Counted from the stretch's first letter, positions 1 to 9,477 are shown. The stretch is 64,000 nucleotides of DNA from CAJBVG01 sp943371425 (GCA_943371425.1 CALRUR010000001.1:258723-322722), one strand, 5' to 3'. The notes: generated from the letters alone by a model not told the origin. Numbers and translations: made by a program.

Positions 1-653
1 AGTATAGAAAACACCCCAATTCTATTGGCAATAAATGCAGGAGTATCTTTACACAATACCGTTGTTTTACCTAAATATAAATCACCATAGTGCAATAAGA
101 AATCAACAACAGATTGATCTGTATTTGGTGTAGGAATTATTTCTAATAATGGTAAATAACGTGGAGGATTAAAAAAATGTGTTCCACAAAAATGCTTTTT
201 AAAATCATCGGATCTTCCTTCGGTCATTAAATGAATAGGAATACCAGAAGTATTAGAAGTTATTAAGGTTCCTGGTTTACGGAAGGTTTCTACACGTTCG
301 AATAAACTTTGTTTAATTCCTAAATTTTCTACAACCACTTCTATCACCCAATCACAATCAGTTATCCAATTTAAATTATCGTCGAAATTTCCGGTTGTAA
401 TTAATTTTGCGGTTTGCTTTGTAAATACAGCAGAAGGATTAGAACTTAGTGTTTGCTTTAATGCATCGTTCACGATTCTGTTTTTAACACTTGGGTTGTC
501 CAAGCTTAAACCAGTTGCTTGCTCTGCGTCATTTAAGGCTTTTGGCGCAATATCTAGCAAATAAACTTTGATGCCTGCATTTGCAAAATGGCAAGCAATT
601 CTAGACCCCATCACACCCGATCCCAACACCGCAACTTTATTTATTCTTCTCAT
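1..653 (-). CDS. 3-hydroxyacyl-CoA dehydrogenase, NAD-binding part (partial, C-terminus outside window)
   Basis: The frame is open from an ATG at 653 down to the left edge (217 codons visible, no stop), so only the N-terminal part is seen. The protein opens with a Rossmann fold and a GSGVMG dinucleotide motif at residues 11-16. Further on it has the family signature TSNTSGIPI and the HFFNP motif that carries the catalytic histidine of the 3HCDH_N family. The enzyme oxidises 3-hydroxyacyl-CoA to 3-ketoacyl-CoA with NAD in fatty-acid beta-oxidation. Many Bacteroidota homologues are fused to an enoyl-CoA hydratase domain, but whether this one is cannot be seen. The acyl-CoA ligase gene nearby fits a fatty-acid degradation neighbourhood. 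Confidence 0.88.
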   Translation of the reverse strand, partial: MRRINKVAVLGSGVMGSRIACHFANAGIKVYLLDIAPKALNDAEQATGLSLDNPSVKNRIVNDALKQTLSSNPSAVFTKQTAKLITTGNFDDNLNWITDCDWVIEVVVENLGIKQSLFERVETFRKPGTLITSNTSGIPIHLMTEGRSDDFKKHFCGTHFFNPPRYLPLLEIIPTPNTDQSVVDFLLHYGDLYLGKTTVLCKDTPAFIANRIGVFSI

Positions 654-671
654 TGGTAAATAATTTACATT

Positions 672-698
672 CAAAATTATATACCCTCTAATGGGTAT
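672..698 (-). promoter_or_regulatory. Candidate -7 element and small inverted repeat upstream of the hydroxyacyl-CoA dehydrogenase
   Basis: On the minus strand TAATTTTG (672-679) fits the Bacteroidetes -7 consensus TAnnTTTG. Just upstream lies the inverted repeat ATACCC-N6-GGGTAT (681-698), which could be an operator. No convincing -33 TTTG was found, so the assignment is weak. Confidence 0.3.
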
Positions 699-748
699 TT
701 TTTAAACTGGTTTTCTACTTAATATTGAATAACAAAAAAAATGTATAT

Positions 749-1228
749 ATGAAAAATTTAAACTTATTGGCTTTACTTGCATTTATTGGCATCTCGAGCC
801 TACTTTCTTCTTGCAAAGAAGATGAAAGTAACAATCCGAGTCCCACTCCGAGTGCTGGTTTCAGTGTAAATGTTAATGGTACTGTTTATAGTACAGATAC
901 CGCAAACTTCGATGTTGAGCAAAATCGCATTCAGATTTTTGCTGGCAAAAATCAATATCAGAATACTATGATTATTGATATTAACAGCATTAATTCTGGC
1001 ACATATAATTTTGGTGTCAACAATGGTTTGTCATACCGTAAAAAAACAGGTCCAGGCTTATTCGATTTTATTTTTTACGAAACCGGAACTAAAGGCAGCA
1101 TAACCATATCTAGCATTGATACTGCTAACAAAGTTGTTGGAACCTTTAGTGGAACGGCCTACAATGTTAACAATCCAAATGATAGTGTGGTACTAAGCAA
1201 TGGTACTTTTTCATTAAACAGAGAATAA
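749..1228 (+). CDS. Small secreted lipoprotein of unknown function
   Basis: This 159-residue protein has a lipoprotein signal peptide: lysine near the N-terminus, a hydrophobic core, then LLSSC with the lipid-carrying cysteine at residue 22. A Ser/Pro/Asn-rich linker follows. The rest is beta-rich and polar with many Gly, Asn and Thr residues, as in small Bacteroidota surface proteins of about this size. I do not recognise a family. The ATG at 749 is preferred over an in-frame TTG at 725 because it puts the signal peptide at the very start. The gene is monocistronic, diverges from the dehydrogenase gene and ends at a clear terminator. Confidence 0.7.
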   Translation: MKNLNLLALLAFIGISSLLSSCKEDESNNPSPTPSAGFSVNVNGTVYSTDTANFDVEQNRIQIFAGKNQYQNTMIIDINSINSGTYNFGVNNGLSYRKKTGPGLFDFIFYETGTKGSITISSIDTANKVVGTFSGTAYNVNNPNDSVVLSNGTFSLNRE

Positions 1229-1249
1229 TTGTTATTCAAAGAACTAAGG

Positions 1250-1275
1250 TGCTAGGCCTATGCCTAGCATTTTTT
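1250..1275 (+). terminator. Rho-independent terminator of the small lipoprotein gene
   Basis: An 8-bp perfect stem (TGCTAGGC at 1250-1257, GCCTAGCA at 1262-1269) with a 4-nt loop is followed by a T-run (1270-1275). The opposite strand has no T-run after the stem, so it should act only on the plus-strand gene. Confidence 0.85.
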
Positions 1276-3037
1276 ATTTATAAATAGTTGCAATTTTACT
1301 TGAATATTTCTCTAAAATTGCTTTACGTTTTAAACTTAATTTTGGTGTTAATTCCCCTTCATCAATTGTAAATTCACGGGGTAACAATACAAACTTTTTA
1401 ATTTGTTCCCAATGACCTAATGAGCTATTATAAAAATCTACTTCTTTCTGGATTCTATCCATAATTCGTTGATCATTGATAATAGAAGCATTATCAACAT
1501 AATCTATATTTTTAATTGTACACCAATCTTTTAAATGTGCGAAGGCTGGTATAATTAAGGCTGAAGGGAAACGTTCGTTTTCTCCCAAAACCATTATCTG
1601 CTCAATGAATTTAGATTCTTTAAATTTATTTTCTATTACTTGTGGGGCGATGTATTTCCCTCCTGCAGTTTTAAATATTTCTTTTTTACGATCGGTAATT
1701 TTTAAATATCTATTATCTACCCATTCGCCAATATCACCTGTATGGAACCAACCATCTGTATCAATTACTTCATTGGTAGCTTCTTCTTTTTTAAAATACC
1801 CTTTCATGATGTTCGGACCTCGAGCAAGTATTTCTCCATCGGCAGCAATTTTAACTTCTACTCCGGGTATAGTAGGTCCTACAGTTCCAAACCAACGCAT
1901 GCCTTTATCTATTCCATTAACCGCCACAACTGGCGAGGTTTCTGTTAATCCATAACCTTGTAATACTGGTATTTGGGCAGCCCAAAATACACGAGCTAAA
2001 CGCTCTTGCAAGGCAGCTCCACCCGCACAAATAGCTTTAATATTTCCACCCAATGCTTCACGCCATTTTTTGAAAATTATTTTATTAGCAATGTACAATT
2101 GGAACTCATACCACCATCCATTTGCACCATCATACTCATAACGTAAACCTAAATCTAATGCCCAAAAAAATAATTTCTTTTTAATACCTGTTAGTTCTGC
2201 CCCTTTAGCCACAATTTTATCGTATACCTTTTCGAGCAAACGAGGTACTGTAGTAAACATGTGCGGCTGAACTTCTTTTAAATTATCTGCAATTTTTTCT
2301 AACGACTCCGCATAATAAATACTTACGCCTTTACTTAAATACATGTAAACTACCATGCGTTCGAAAATATGAGAGAGCGGTAAAAAACTTAATGCTTTGT
2401 GCGAACCTTCTGGAATTAATGGATTAGATGATTTGAAATTACTTACCAAATTATCATGAGTTAACATTACTCCCTTCGGATTACCAGTAGTTCCTGATGT
2501 ATATATTAAAGTAAGTAAATCATCTGGTTGTACATTATCTCTGTATTCAACTACTTTATCCATATCATTAGAGTCGCCAATATCTTTTAAGTACTCCCAA
2601 TGTTTTACATTTTCAGCATTTATATTTTCATAAGAAAAAACATGTTGCAATTCTGGACAATCTGCTTGTACATTTTTAATTTTTTGAAATAAATCATCGG
2701 TTGCTACAAATACAACTTTAGCGCCAGAATCTTGTAAGATGTATCTTAAATCTGCTTCTGCAAGTGTAGGATAAAGAGGTAAATGGATAGCACCCATTTG
2801 CATTACTGCAAAATCTACGATGTTCCATTCGGGTCGATTCGGCGACATGTTAGCAATTTTGTCGTCTTTCTTAATACCTAGTTTTAATAAACCTAAACTT
2901 AATTCATCTACTTGCCTTATAAAATTTTCTGTTTCATATGAAATCCATTTACCATCGACTTTAGCTGAAAAAATAGCTTTTTCAGGATAATACATCTTTA
3001 GAAAAGGAAGCAAATCAAATACACGTGTTATTTTCAT
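1274..3037 (-). CDS. Long-chain-fatty-acid--CoA ligase (AMP-forming)
   Basis: This is an adenylate-forming enzyme of 587 residues that activates fatty acids to acyl-CoA through an acyl-AMP intermediate. The ATP-binding P-loop YTSGTTGNPKGV sits at about residues 179-190. GYGLTETSP (A5-type motif), DGWFHTGDIGEW and the hinge/lysine region DRKKEIFKTAGGKYIAP follow in the usual order. Length and motif order match the FadD15-like branch (about 590-600 aa) common in Bacteroidota. The frame extends to a TTG at 3088, but the ATG at 3037 gives the family-like start MKITRVFDLLPF and is preferred. It is divergent from the nitronate monooxygenase-like gene, with a candidate promoter in between. Confidence 0.93.
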   Translation of the reverse strand: MKITRVFDLLPFLKMYYPEKAIFSAKVDGKWISYETENFIRQVDELSLGLLKLGIKKDDKIANMSPNRPEWNIVDFAVMQMGAIHLPLYPTLAEADLRYILQDSGAKVVFVATDDLFQKIKNVQADCPELQHVFSYENINAENVKHWEYLKDIGDSNDMDKVVEYRDNVQPDDLLTLIYTSGTTGNPKGVMLTHDNLVSNFKSSNPLIPEGSHKALSFLPLSHIFERMVVYMYLSKGVSIYYAESLEKIADNLKEVQPHMFTTVPRLLEKVYDKIVAKGAELTGIKKKLFFWALDLGLRYEYDGANGWWYEFQLYIANKIIFKKWREALGGNIKAICAGGAALQERLARVFWAAQIPVLQGYGLTETSPVVAVNGIDKGMRWFGTVGPTIPGVEVKIAADGEILARGPNIMKGYFKKEEATNEVIDTDGWFHTGDIGEWVDNRYLKITDRKKEIFKTAGGKYIAPQVIENKFKESKFIEQIMVLGENERFPSALIIPAFAHLKDWCTIKNIDYVDNASIINDQRIMDRIQKEVDFYNSSLGHWEQIKKFVLLPREFTIDEGELTPKLSLKRKAILEKYSSKIATIYK

Positions 3038-3154
3038 AGAAGAATATTTTTTTGAATAAGTTACAATTTTTTCCTCTTCTCTTTCCAATTATGCCAATTA
3101 TTTTAATGATATTAGATTGATGAATCAACCACTATACCATATTGGTATTTAGTA

Positions 3155-3184
3155 CAAATATATCATCATTTTAATAAAAAACAA
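3155..3184 (-). promoter_or_regulatory. Candidate promoter of the acyl-CoA ligase gene
   Basis: On the minus strand a TTG (3182-3184) and TATATTTG (3155-3162, exact fit to TAnnTTTG) are separated by 19 nt. This predicts a leader of roughly 110 nt before the ATG at 3037. The -33 element lies only a few bases before the start codon of the divergent gene at 3189. Confidence 0.55.
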
Positions 3185-3188
3185 GTTT

Positions 3189-4190
3189 ATGGCAAAATTT
3201 TTTAACTTTTCTAAGGAATTTAATTTAAAAATTCCGGTTGTAATGGCCCCTATGTTTTTGGTTTCAAACCTACAAATGTTAAAGGCGGCTATCGACTCGG
3301 GTATACTTGGTGTATTCCCAACTCTTAATTATAGAAACGAAGGGGAATTAGAAAGTGTATTAAAAAGTTTAAATGAACACAAAAATAAATCGAACCACGG
3401 TAATTATGGCGTAAACTTAATAGTTCAAAAAACGAATGTGATGTTTGAAAAGCATTTGAGTATTTGTGTAAATGCAAAAGTACCTTTCTACATTACTTCA
3501 TTGGGATCACCAGCTAGGGTAATAGAAGAGGCCCATAAATATGGTGGAAAAGTATATTGTGATGTAACCAATTTACAGCATGCTAAAAAATGTAATGATT
3601 TAGGTTGTGATGGATTTATTGCTGTTGGGCAAGGTGCAGGCGGGCATGCAGGGCCAAACCCATTGCAGGTATTAGTGCCAAGCTTAAAACATGCATTTCC
3701 AGATAAACCAGTAATTGCTGCGGGAGGCATTGCAAATGGTGAAGGATTATTATCTGCAATGGCACTGGGCGCTTGCGCAGCATCTGTAGGAACAAGATTT
3801 ATTGCAAGTACGGAAGCCGGTGTAAGTGATGAATACAAAAATGGAATTGTGAATTCTGAAATGGATGATATTGTATTAACCGAAAAAATATCGGGAACAC
3901 CTTGTACCATTATTAATACGCCTTACGCAAAAAAAATAGGCTACTCGCAAAATTGGTTCGAGAAATTATTATCGAAAAATAAGCGTACAAAAAAATATTT
4001 CAAAATGTTGGTACAATGGAAAGGAATGAAGAGTTTAAGCAAATCAATACTTCCAGGATCCTATGAAACATTATGGTGTGCGGGTAAGTCGGTATCTTTA
4101 ATACACGACATTAAACCCATCAATGTTATTGTGGAGGAAATGAAAACGGAGTTTGAAGAATCTAAAAAACAATTGTTACAAATTGTATAA
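3189..4190 (+). CDS. Nitronate monooxygenase / 2-nitropropane dioxygenase family flavoprotein
   Basis: This 333-residue TIM-barrel FMN enzyme belongs to the NMO/FabK superfamily. Visible landmarks are MAPMFLVSN near the N-terminus, the glycine-rich stretch GQGAGGHAG near residue 155, IAAGGIANG and the FMN-phosphate region SVGTRFIAS. Known family members oxidise alkyl nitronates, and relatives act as enoyl-ACP reductases (FabK). The sequence alone does not decide which. It is followed after 10 bp by a hotdog-fold gene, and a lipid-related role is plausible from the acyl-CoA neighbours. It starts with ATG at 3189, before which a conventional promoter is not obvious. Confidence 0.85.
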   Translation: MAKFFNFSKEFNLKIPVVMAPMFLVSNLQMLKAAIDSGILGVFPTLNYRNEGELESVLKSLNEHKNKSNHGNYGVNLIVQKTNVMFEKHLSICVNAKVPFYITSLGSPARVIEEAHKYGGKVYCDVTNLQHAKKCNDLGCDGFIAVGQGAGGHAGPNPLQVLVPSLKHAFPDKPVIAAGGIANGEGLLSAMALGACAASVGTRFIASTEAGVSDEYKNGIVNSEMDDIVLTEKISGTPCTIINTPYAKKIGYSQNWFEKLLSKNKRTKKYFKMLVQWKGMKSLSKSILPGSYETLWCAGKSVSLIHDIKPINVIVEEMKTEFEESKKQLLQIV

Positions 4191-4200
4191 TATTTTTAAC

Positions 4201-4695
4201 ATGAAAAAATTAGAAAATATTTTAGCAAAAGCATATAAAAGCAAATTCTGGTTATGGGTATTGAATAAAGGCTTAGGCAGGATTATTCCTTTTAATGCAC
4301 CACATCATTTTAAGATTATTGCTGTAGATCCTAATTCAATTACAGTCCACATTCCATACATCCGAAAAAATTTAAATCATTTAAAAGGAATACATGCATG
4401 TGCATTAGCAACCGCCAGTGAATATGCTTGTGGATTTTTATTAATAAGCAGATTAAGTCCTAGTAAGTACCGCCTTATTATGCGAAACTTAAGTATCGAT
4501 TTTGTAAAACAAGGTAGAGAAGAATTATTTGTAAACTTCAGTTTAACCGAAGATCGAATAAATGAAATAAAAAAGAAATTAGAAAGTTCGCCTCAATGTA
4601 TGGAACTACTAGAGGTTGAGGTGCGAGACGTTAATAAAAATTTGATCTCGGTGGCGAAGTTGGAGTGGCAGTTGAAGGACTGGAATAAACTGTAA
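4201..4695 (+). CDS. DUF4442 hotdog-fold protein (thioesterase-like)
   Basis: This 164-residue protein has the hotdog/PaaI-like architecture of DUF4442. A conserved stretch around residues 60-80 (KGIHACALATASEYACG) matches the central helix where acyl-CoA thioesterases place their active-site residue. The family is related to thioesterases, but most members lack biochemical proof, so the activity is inferred. The ATG at 4201 is chosen: a longer in-frame start at 4153 would overlap the previous gene. It probably forms a two-gene operon with the flavoprotein upstream. Confidence 0.75.
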   Translation: MKKLENILAKAYKSKFWLWVLNKGLGRIIPFNAPHHFKIIAVDPNSITVHIPYIRKNLNHLKGIHACALATASEYACGFLLISRLSPSKYRLIMRNLSIDFVKQGREELFVNFSLTEDRINEIKKKLESSPQCMELLEVEVRDVNKNLISVAKLEWQLKDWNKL

Positions 4696-4698
4696 AAT

Positions 4699-4730
4699 GT
4701 AAGTTGTACAATGTACTTTGTACAACTTAC
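4699..4730. terminator. Long hairpin between convergent genes (possible bidirectional terminator)
   Basis: A perfect 13-bp inverted repeat (4699-4711 and 4718-4730, GTAAGTTGTACAA and its complement) lies exactly between the convergent DUF4442 and DUF2911 genes. No clean T-run follows on either strand, so it is an imperfect terminator. The sequence GTACAA also recurs just outside the hairpin. Confidence 0.5.
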
Positions 4731-4741
4731 AGAGTACAATA

Positions 4742-5590
4742 TTACTTTTTCAATTCAGCAATTAACTTTTCATTCAACGCAACATAATCTGGATTGCCTG
4801 CTTTTGCAGCCATTTCTTTCGATGCGTTTGCAGCAGCAATTGCCTCTGCTTTGTTGTTTAATCCTTTGTAGATTTTAGCTTTTAAGTGTACCATCCAATA
4901 TGCATCTGCTCTTGCAGCAATTGCTTTGTTGCACCACTCTAATGCTTTGTTTAAATCTTTACCATTTTCGAAATAGTAACTAGCTGCAGAAAAATACGAG
5001 TTGCCATCTGGTTTAGGATTTAATGTTTTTTCGATGCTTGCTTCGATTTTAGAATCAATGTCTGTTGTAATGTTTACAGAAACTTTAGTTTTCTCCCAAG
5101 AGATATTCATCTTGCAAGTTTTTGCAGCAATGTCTGTAATATCAATTGTAAACGACTCTACATTACTAGTTAATGTTTGAGGCTTAACTTTTACTCTCAA
5201 AGCATCATTCTCTTCTTTGTAATCGCCTGGATCGCCAAGACCCCACATTTTTAAGTTCTTGTGGAAGATAATTGTCCACTCTGCTTTTCCAGGAATCGTA
5301 TAAATTGCATATTCTCCAGCTGCTAATTTATTTCCTTCAATCATCACATCATCAGAAAATGTAACTTTTGATGAGTTGTTAGCACCTGTTCTCCATAATT
5401 TATCAAATGGAACTAAGTCTCCAAAAATTACACGCCCTTTTGCTTGTGGACGAGAATAAGCCAATGAAATTTCGCCTAATCCAAATGCTTGTTTAGAGCT
5501 TGCTAATGGGCTAGGTTGTGGTGTTTTAATTTGAGCAAAACTTGCAATGCTCAAAACACATAATAGTAGTGTTACTTTAATTTTTCTCAT
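4742..5590 (-). CDS. DUF2911 domain protein with C-terminal TPR-like region, secreted
   Basis: This 282-residue protein begins with a signal peptide that ends in ASFAQ (about residue 20). Residues about 25-165 form a DUF2911 domain with its typical run LAYSRPQAKGRVIFGDLVPF (about 44-63), then GNKLAAGEYAIYTIP and WTIIFHK. The C-terminal third has TPR-like helices (ALEWCNKAIAARADAYW). DUF2911 proteins are common periplasmic or surface proteins of Bacteroidota and have no established function. It sits just downstream of the end of the polysaccharide locus but looks unrelated to it. Confidence 0.82.
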   Translation of the reverse strand: MRKIKVTLLLCVLSIASFAQIKTPQPSPLASSKQAFGLGEISLAYSRPQAKGRVIFGDLVPFDKLWRTGANNSSKVTFSDDVMIEGNKLAAGEYAIYTIPGKAEWTIIFHKNLKMWGLGDPGDYKEENDALRVKVKPQTLTSNVESFTIDITDIAAKTCKMNISWEKTKVSVNITTDIDSKIEASIEKTLNPKPDGNSYFSAASYYFENGKDLNKALEWCNKAIAARADAYWMVHLKAKIYKGLNNKAEAIAAANASKEMAAKAGNPDYVALNEKLIAELKK

Positions 5591-5642
5591 AATATGGTGA
5601 TTTTTTAATAAACAATATTAACTAAATTATATGTAATTGGTT

Positions 5643-6395
5643 TTAATTTTTTATTATAAATTGAAGTATTTTAGATAAAGGCTTCATAAATAAAGTATAG
5701 AATTTAGGACTTACATTATTTACCTCCCAGGCCCTTTTATCATCTCTATTTGCTTTTATTCTATTTTCAATACTACGATTGCTTAAACCACCCTCTCGCA
5801 TTAATACGGTAACTTGCGGATAATAGGCTAACCTAATTTTATTTACATGTATCATACGCAACATTAATTCATAATCGGCAGCAGATGGCATATCTGTTCT
5901 ATAATTCCCATATTTTTGATATATGCTCTTTCTAAGGTATAAGGTTGGGTGCGGAGGCATCCATCCATTATAAAATTTGCCCTCTCTGTATTCTCCAGAT
6001 TTCCAAAATCGAATAACCTTAGTAATATCATCTCTCTGCACATATTTCAAATCGGCATACAATGCATCGATTTTTTCATGGGTAAAATAATTTACAATAT
6101 TTTTTATCACTTCATTATTGGCAAAAACATCATCGGCGTTTAATATCCCGATAATGTCTCCACTTGCCATTTCAAGACCTTTGTTCATCGCATCATAGAT
6201 GCCCTTGTCTTTCTCAGATATCCATTTAGTAACAGTGGCACTGTGTTTCTTTATAATTTCTACAGTAGCGTCTTTAGAATTACCATCAACAATTATGTAT
6301 TCAATATTTTGATGAGTTTGATTCGCAACCGAGAGAATGGTGTCTTCAATAGTACTTGCAGAATTATAACAAACGGTAATGATGCTTACTTTCAT
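5643..6395 (-). CDS. GT2 family glycosyltransferase
   Basis: A 250-residue GT-A fold transferase. It starts MKVSIITVCYNSA, has VDGNSKDAT near residue 37, SEKDKGIYDAMNKG at about 60-73 and the metal-binding NADD at 86-89. The combination of DGxSxDGT-like and SExDxGIYDAMNKG motifs is typical of the WcaE-like GT2 group that adds hexoses to lipid-linked oligosaccharides at the inner face of the cytoplasmic membrane. It is the last gene of the polysaccharide locus and follows the GT-C-like membrane gene by 2 bp, so it is almost certainly co-transcribed. Donor and acceptor cannot be read from sequence. Confidence 0.88.
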   Translation of the reverse strand: MKVSIITVCYNSASTIEDTILSVANQTHQNIEYIIVDGNSKDATVEIIKKHSATVTKWISEKDKGIYDAMNKGLEMASGDIIGILNADDVFANNEVIKNIVNYFTHEKIDALYADLKYVQRDDITKVIRFWKSGEYREGKFYNGWMPPHPTLYLRKSIYQKYGNYRTDMPSAADYELMLRMIHVNKIRLAYYPQVTVLMREGGLSNRSIENRIKANRDDKRAWEVNNVSPKFYTLFMKPLSKILQFIIKN

Positions 6396-6397
6396 TT

Positions 6398-7759
6398 CTA
6401 TTTTTCGATTACTAATTTGTAATAATAAAAAGGTGGATTATTGGCAATTGTTAGCCCTGCAACTTTAAATTTTGAATGATTAGTAAAATCTACAACCACA
6501 GAATCTTGCATTCTGATATTAATACTAGAACTAAACACTTGTTGATATACATAGTAATTATTCGTTTTATTAAACTCATTATTGTTGTAATAATGGAAAA
6601 CCCAGAACGAAGAATTCTTAGCATAATTTACAATATTGTAATTTTCTAAGGAATTATTTACGGTGTTTACTACTGCTTGTTCATCATAATAATATAAAAA
6701 CAAGGCCGATTTACGTATAAAGCCTATAGATGCTAGACCAAACACGAGCATCAACACTATATAGAATTTAGATTTTAATAATAAATTAAGGACTATAAAA
6801 GCAGAAATTAAATAAATACAGTAAACATAATAGTTGGTAGCAAAGTTTCTAAATCCGAAATAATAAATTAAACTTAATAATAATACAAAAACAATTGATG
6901 TAAATAATGATTTATAAATTTTACTTATGATGAAAATAATACTTAATAAAAACAATATAAAATAGAATGTGTAGGAAGGATAAAGTAAATGGTAGCTTAC
7001 AAACTCTTTAAAAGAATAAACATCATCACGAGAAAAAACTATTTTTTGTGCTTCGGAAAGCATTGTTTTTATTAGATCTGCAAAAGAATAAGGATAAAAA
7101 AATAGAAATATAATAAAAACAATTAAACAAGTACTGAACAGCTTAAGGTAGTTAGCCATTTTCATTTGAGTATAGAAATATAACATCCCCAATATTAAGA
7201 ATACATATACTCCTGTAACAACTGATGTAATTCCTATTAATGTTAATAATACTCCATAATAATAATCGTTGTACTTAAAATTATTTACATAAACATATAA
7301 GCCTATACTTATTAATAAATTTATAAGTATTTCCGGTCGACCAGAGGAGGTGTCTAATCCTGTTGCAATGCCAATACTTATGATAAAAAATAAAAAATAC
7401 TTGAAAATTGATGGTTCTACTTTTGAAAATAACTTAGCAAGCACAAGCATCATAAAAAGCAATGATAAAATGCTAGTAATACTTAAGCTTATGAAAAGTT
7501 CATTAGGACTGTTTGTAAACAAAAACAAGCTCTGAAAATAGGGAAATAAAGGAGGGTAGAATAACATTTGCTCGCTCCCGGTTGGTTTGTAGAGTTCATT
7601 TATTAAGCCCTCTCCTCTATCTAAATGTATGGCAGTAGGCAAAAAACTATAACTATCGCCACCGAATAATGGATATCCGTTATAAGCAAATAAAATAAAC
7701 AAACTTGCTAGGAAACTAAAAAAAAGCAAGTAAATATATTTTTCTTTACTTATCTGCAT
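6398..7759 (-). CDS. Polytopic membrane protein, probable GT-C type glycosyltransferase
   Basis: 453 residues with about ten hydrophobic segments. After the first transmembrane helix there is a long loop with GGDSYSF and HLDRGEG. Such an acidic loop 1 is the site of the catalytic Asp in GT-C enzymes (ArnT/PMT-like), which use polyprenyl-phosphate sugars on the outer face of the inner membrane. The C-terminal 90 residues are soluble. The assignment rests on topology and the acidic loop, not on a clear family match. The ATG at 7759 (MQISKEKY) is preferred to 7810, which would overlap the carbamoyltransferase by 61 bp. Confidence 0.55.
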   Translation of the reverse strand: MQISKEKYIYLLFFSFLASLFILFAYNGYPLFGGDSYSFLPTAIHLDRGEGLINELYKPTGSEQMLFYPPLFPYFQSLFLFTNSPNELFISLSITSILSLLFMMLVLAKLFSKVEPSIFKYFLFFIISIGIATGLDTSSGRPEILINLLISIGLYVYVNNFKYNDYYYGVLLTLIGITSVVTGVYVFLILGMLYFYTQMKMANYLKLFSTCLIVFIIFLFFYPYSFADLIKTMLSEAQKIVFSRDDVYSFKEFVSYHLLYPSYTFYFILFLLSIIFIISKIYKSLFTSIVFVLLLSLIYYFGFRNFATNYYVYCIYLISAFIVLNLLLKSKFYIVLMLVFGLASIGFIRKSALFLYYYDEQAVVNTVNNSLENYNIVNYAKNSSFWVFHYYNNNEFNKTNNYYVYQQVFSSSINIRMQDSVVVDFTNHSKFKVAGLTIANNPPFYYYKLVIEK

Positions 7760-9477
7760 ATGTAAAAATTGCCCATTACTAATACATCCATTTTTGTTCT
7801 TAAATAACAATCAAGTGCTTCTTGTGGTGTATTTACAATTGGTTCATTTTCATTAAAAGATGTATTCAATAAAATAGGCACCCCTGTTTTTTCATAAAAT
7901 CTTTCGATTAAGCGATGGTACATTGGTTCGTAATTTTTATTTACAGATTGCAATCTACCGGTACCATCAACATGTGTTACTGCAGGTATATCCGCTCTTC
8001 TTTCGGGTTTAATTACGAATACCTTTTCCATAAAAGGAACTTCATCTGTTCTTTCAAAATAATCAGCAACTTTTTCTTCTAATATAGATGGAGCAAAGGG
8101 GCGGAAAGATTCTCTTCGTTTTATTTTTAGATTCAAAATTTCTTTTGCATCATTCCTACGTGGATCGGCAATTATAGATCGATGACCTAAGGCACGTGGA
8201 CCAAACTCTGCCCTACCTTGGTACCAACCAATTACACATGCATCTATAATTTTATCAGTAACTTTATCTATTAACTCTTCTCTATCTTCAAAATATTTAT
8301 ACGCTACATTATTCTTTTTGAGTGTTGTCTCAATTTCTTCATTGGTAGCATGGTAACCGTAATAACCTGTTTTGCTAACTAGGCTGCGTTTGTTTTTTAG
8401 TGTTTGATGATGGTAATATAATGCAGAACCTATACTTGTACCTGCATCATGCGCTGCGGGTGGTATGTATAAGTTTTTGAAACCTGTATTAGCAATTATT
8501 TTTCCGTTAGCTACAGAGTTCTGACCTACACCTCCGGCTAAGCATAAATTTTCTGAACCTGTTTTTTTTCGTAAACTTTCTGCCATATGAAAAATTACTT
8601 CTTCTGTTACGGCTTGCACACTCGCTGCCAAATCTTTGTGATACTGACTTAGTTCTTCCTCTTTAGTTCTATTAGGTCCAAATGTTTTAATAAACATATC
8701 AGAAAACATGGCATCAACATGAGGTAAACCGTCTGTCCATGTCATGTTCACTCCATTTTTGGTATGGTTAAAATAATCCATGTTCAATTTAAACAAACCA
8801 TCAGAAGTAAGAGAAACTACTTTACGAACTTGCTCTTTGTAATTAGCTGTACCGTATGGTGCCAATCCCATTACTTTATATTCATCACCATAATGTGGGA
8901 AACCTAGATACTGTGTAAAAGCAGTATAAAACACACCCAAAGAATGAGGATAATTTACTTGATCTAAAACTTGGAATTGATTGCCTTTACCATAAGCCGA
9001 CATTACCGATGAAAAATCACCAAAACCATCAATAGATAAAATAGCTGATTCTGAAAATGGAGAAACGAAATAAGCACTTGCCAAATGTGAACGATGATGT
9101 TCCACATTTACAATTTTACCTTTAAAGTTTTTAAAATCGGTGTTGAAATGTAAGGCAAATTCCTCTTGAAGGTTCATTGCTTTTTGCAAATTATTTACAC
9201 GATCTTTTATATTTGATAAACTCAATCTGTTTTTTAATGCATGTAATACCTTTAATCCAAAATTTGCATACGGATCTCTCGATATAGTTATAGCATCTAT
9301 ATCAGATAGCTTTAAGCCTGCATCCTCTAAACAAAATTTAATTGCTTCTGAGGGGAATCCCGCCCAATGTTTTAGTCGACGAATTCTTTCTTCTTCGGTA
9401 GCAGAAATTATTTGCCCATCTACTAATAAACATGCAGATGCATCTCCATGGTAAGCATTAAGTCCGAGTATTTTCAT
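7750..9477 (-). CDS. Carbamoyltransferase, NodU/CmcH family
   Basis: 575 residues with both halves of the family. The N-terminal half is ASKHA-like (GLNAYHGDASACLL at residues 5-18, ATEEERIRRLKHW). CLAGGVGQNSVANGK lies near 310-325. The C-terminal YrdC-like/carbamoyltransferase half has GRAEFGPRALGHRSI near 420-435 and FRPFAPS. These enzymes move a carbamoyl group from carbamoyl phosphate to a sugar hydroxyl through a carbamoyl-adenylate. Here it most likely carbamoylates a residue of the polysaccharide made by the surrounding transferases. It overlaps the 3' end of the GT2-exosortase gene by 20 bp. Confidence 0.92.
   Translation of the reverse strand: MKILGLNAYHGDASACLLVDGQIISATEEERIRRLKHWAGFPSEAIKFCLEDAGLKLSDIDAITISRDPYANFGLKVLHALKNRLSLSNIKDRVNNLQKAMNLQEEFALHFNTDFKNFKGKIVNVEHHRSHLASAYFVSPFSESAILSIDGFGDFSSVMSAYGKGNQFQVLDQVNYPHSLGVFYTAFTQYLGFPHYGDEYKVMGLAPYGTANYKEQVRKVVSLTSDGLFKLNMDYFNHTKNGVNMTWTDGLPHVDAMFSDMFIKTFGPNRTKEEELSQYHKDLAASVQAVTEEVIFHMAESLRKKTGSENLCLAGGVGQNSVANGKIIANTGFKNLYIPPAAHDAGTSIGSALYYHHQTLKNKRSLVSKTGYYGYHATNEEIETTLKKNNVAYKYFEDREELIDKVTDKIIDACVIGWYQGRAEFGPRALGHRSIIADPRRNDAKEILNLKIKRRESFRPFAPSILEEKVADYFERTDEVPFMEKVFVIKPERRADIPAVTHVDGTGRLQSVNKNYEPMYHRLIERFYEKTGVPILLNTSFNENEPIVNTPQEALDCYLRTKMDVLVMGNFYICR

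Noticed and set aside
3488..3910. 140-codon frame antisense to the nitronate monooxygenase-like gene
   Set aside because: Shadow of a clear gene on the opposite strand, with no start context or family features.
4699..4740. GTACAA repeats as an insertion remnant
   Set aside because: The sequence forms a simple hairpin between convergent genes; no longer repeat or coding remnant is present.
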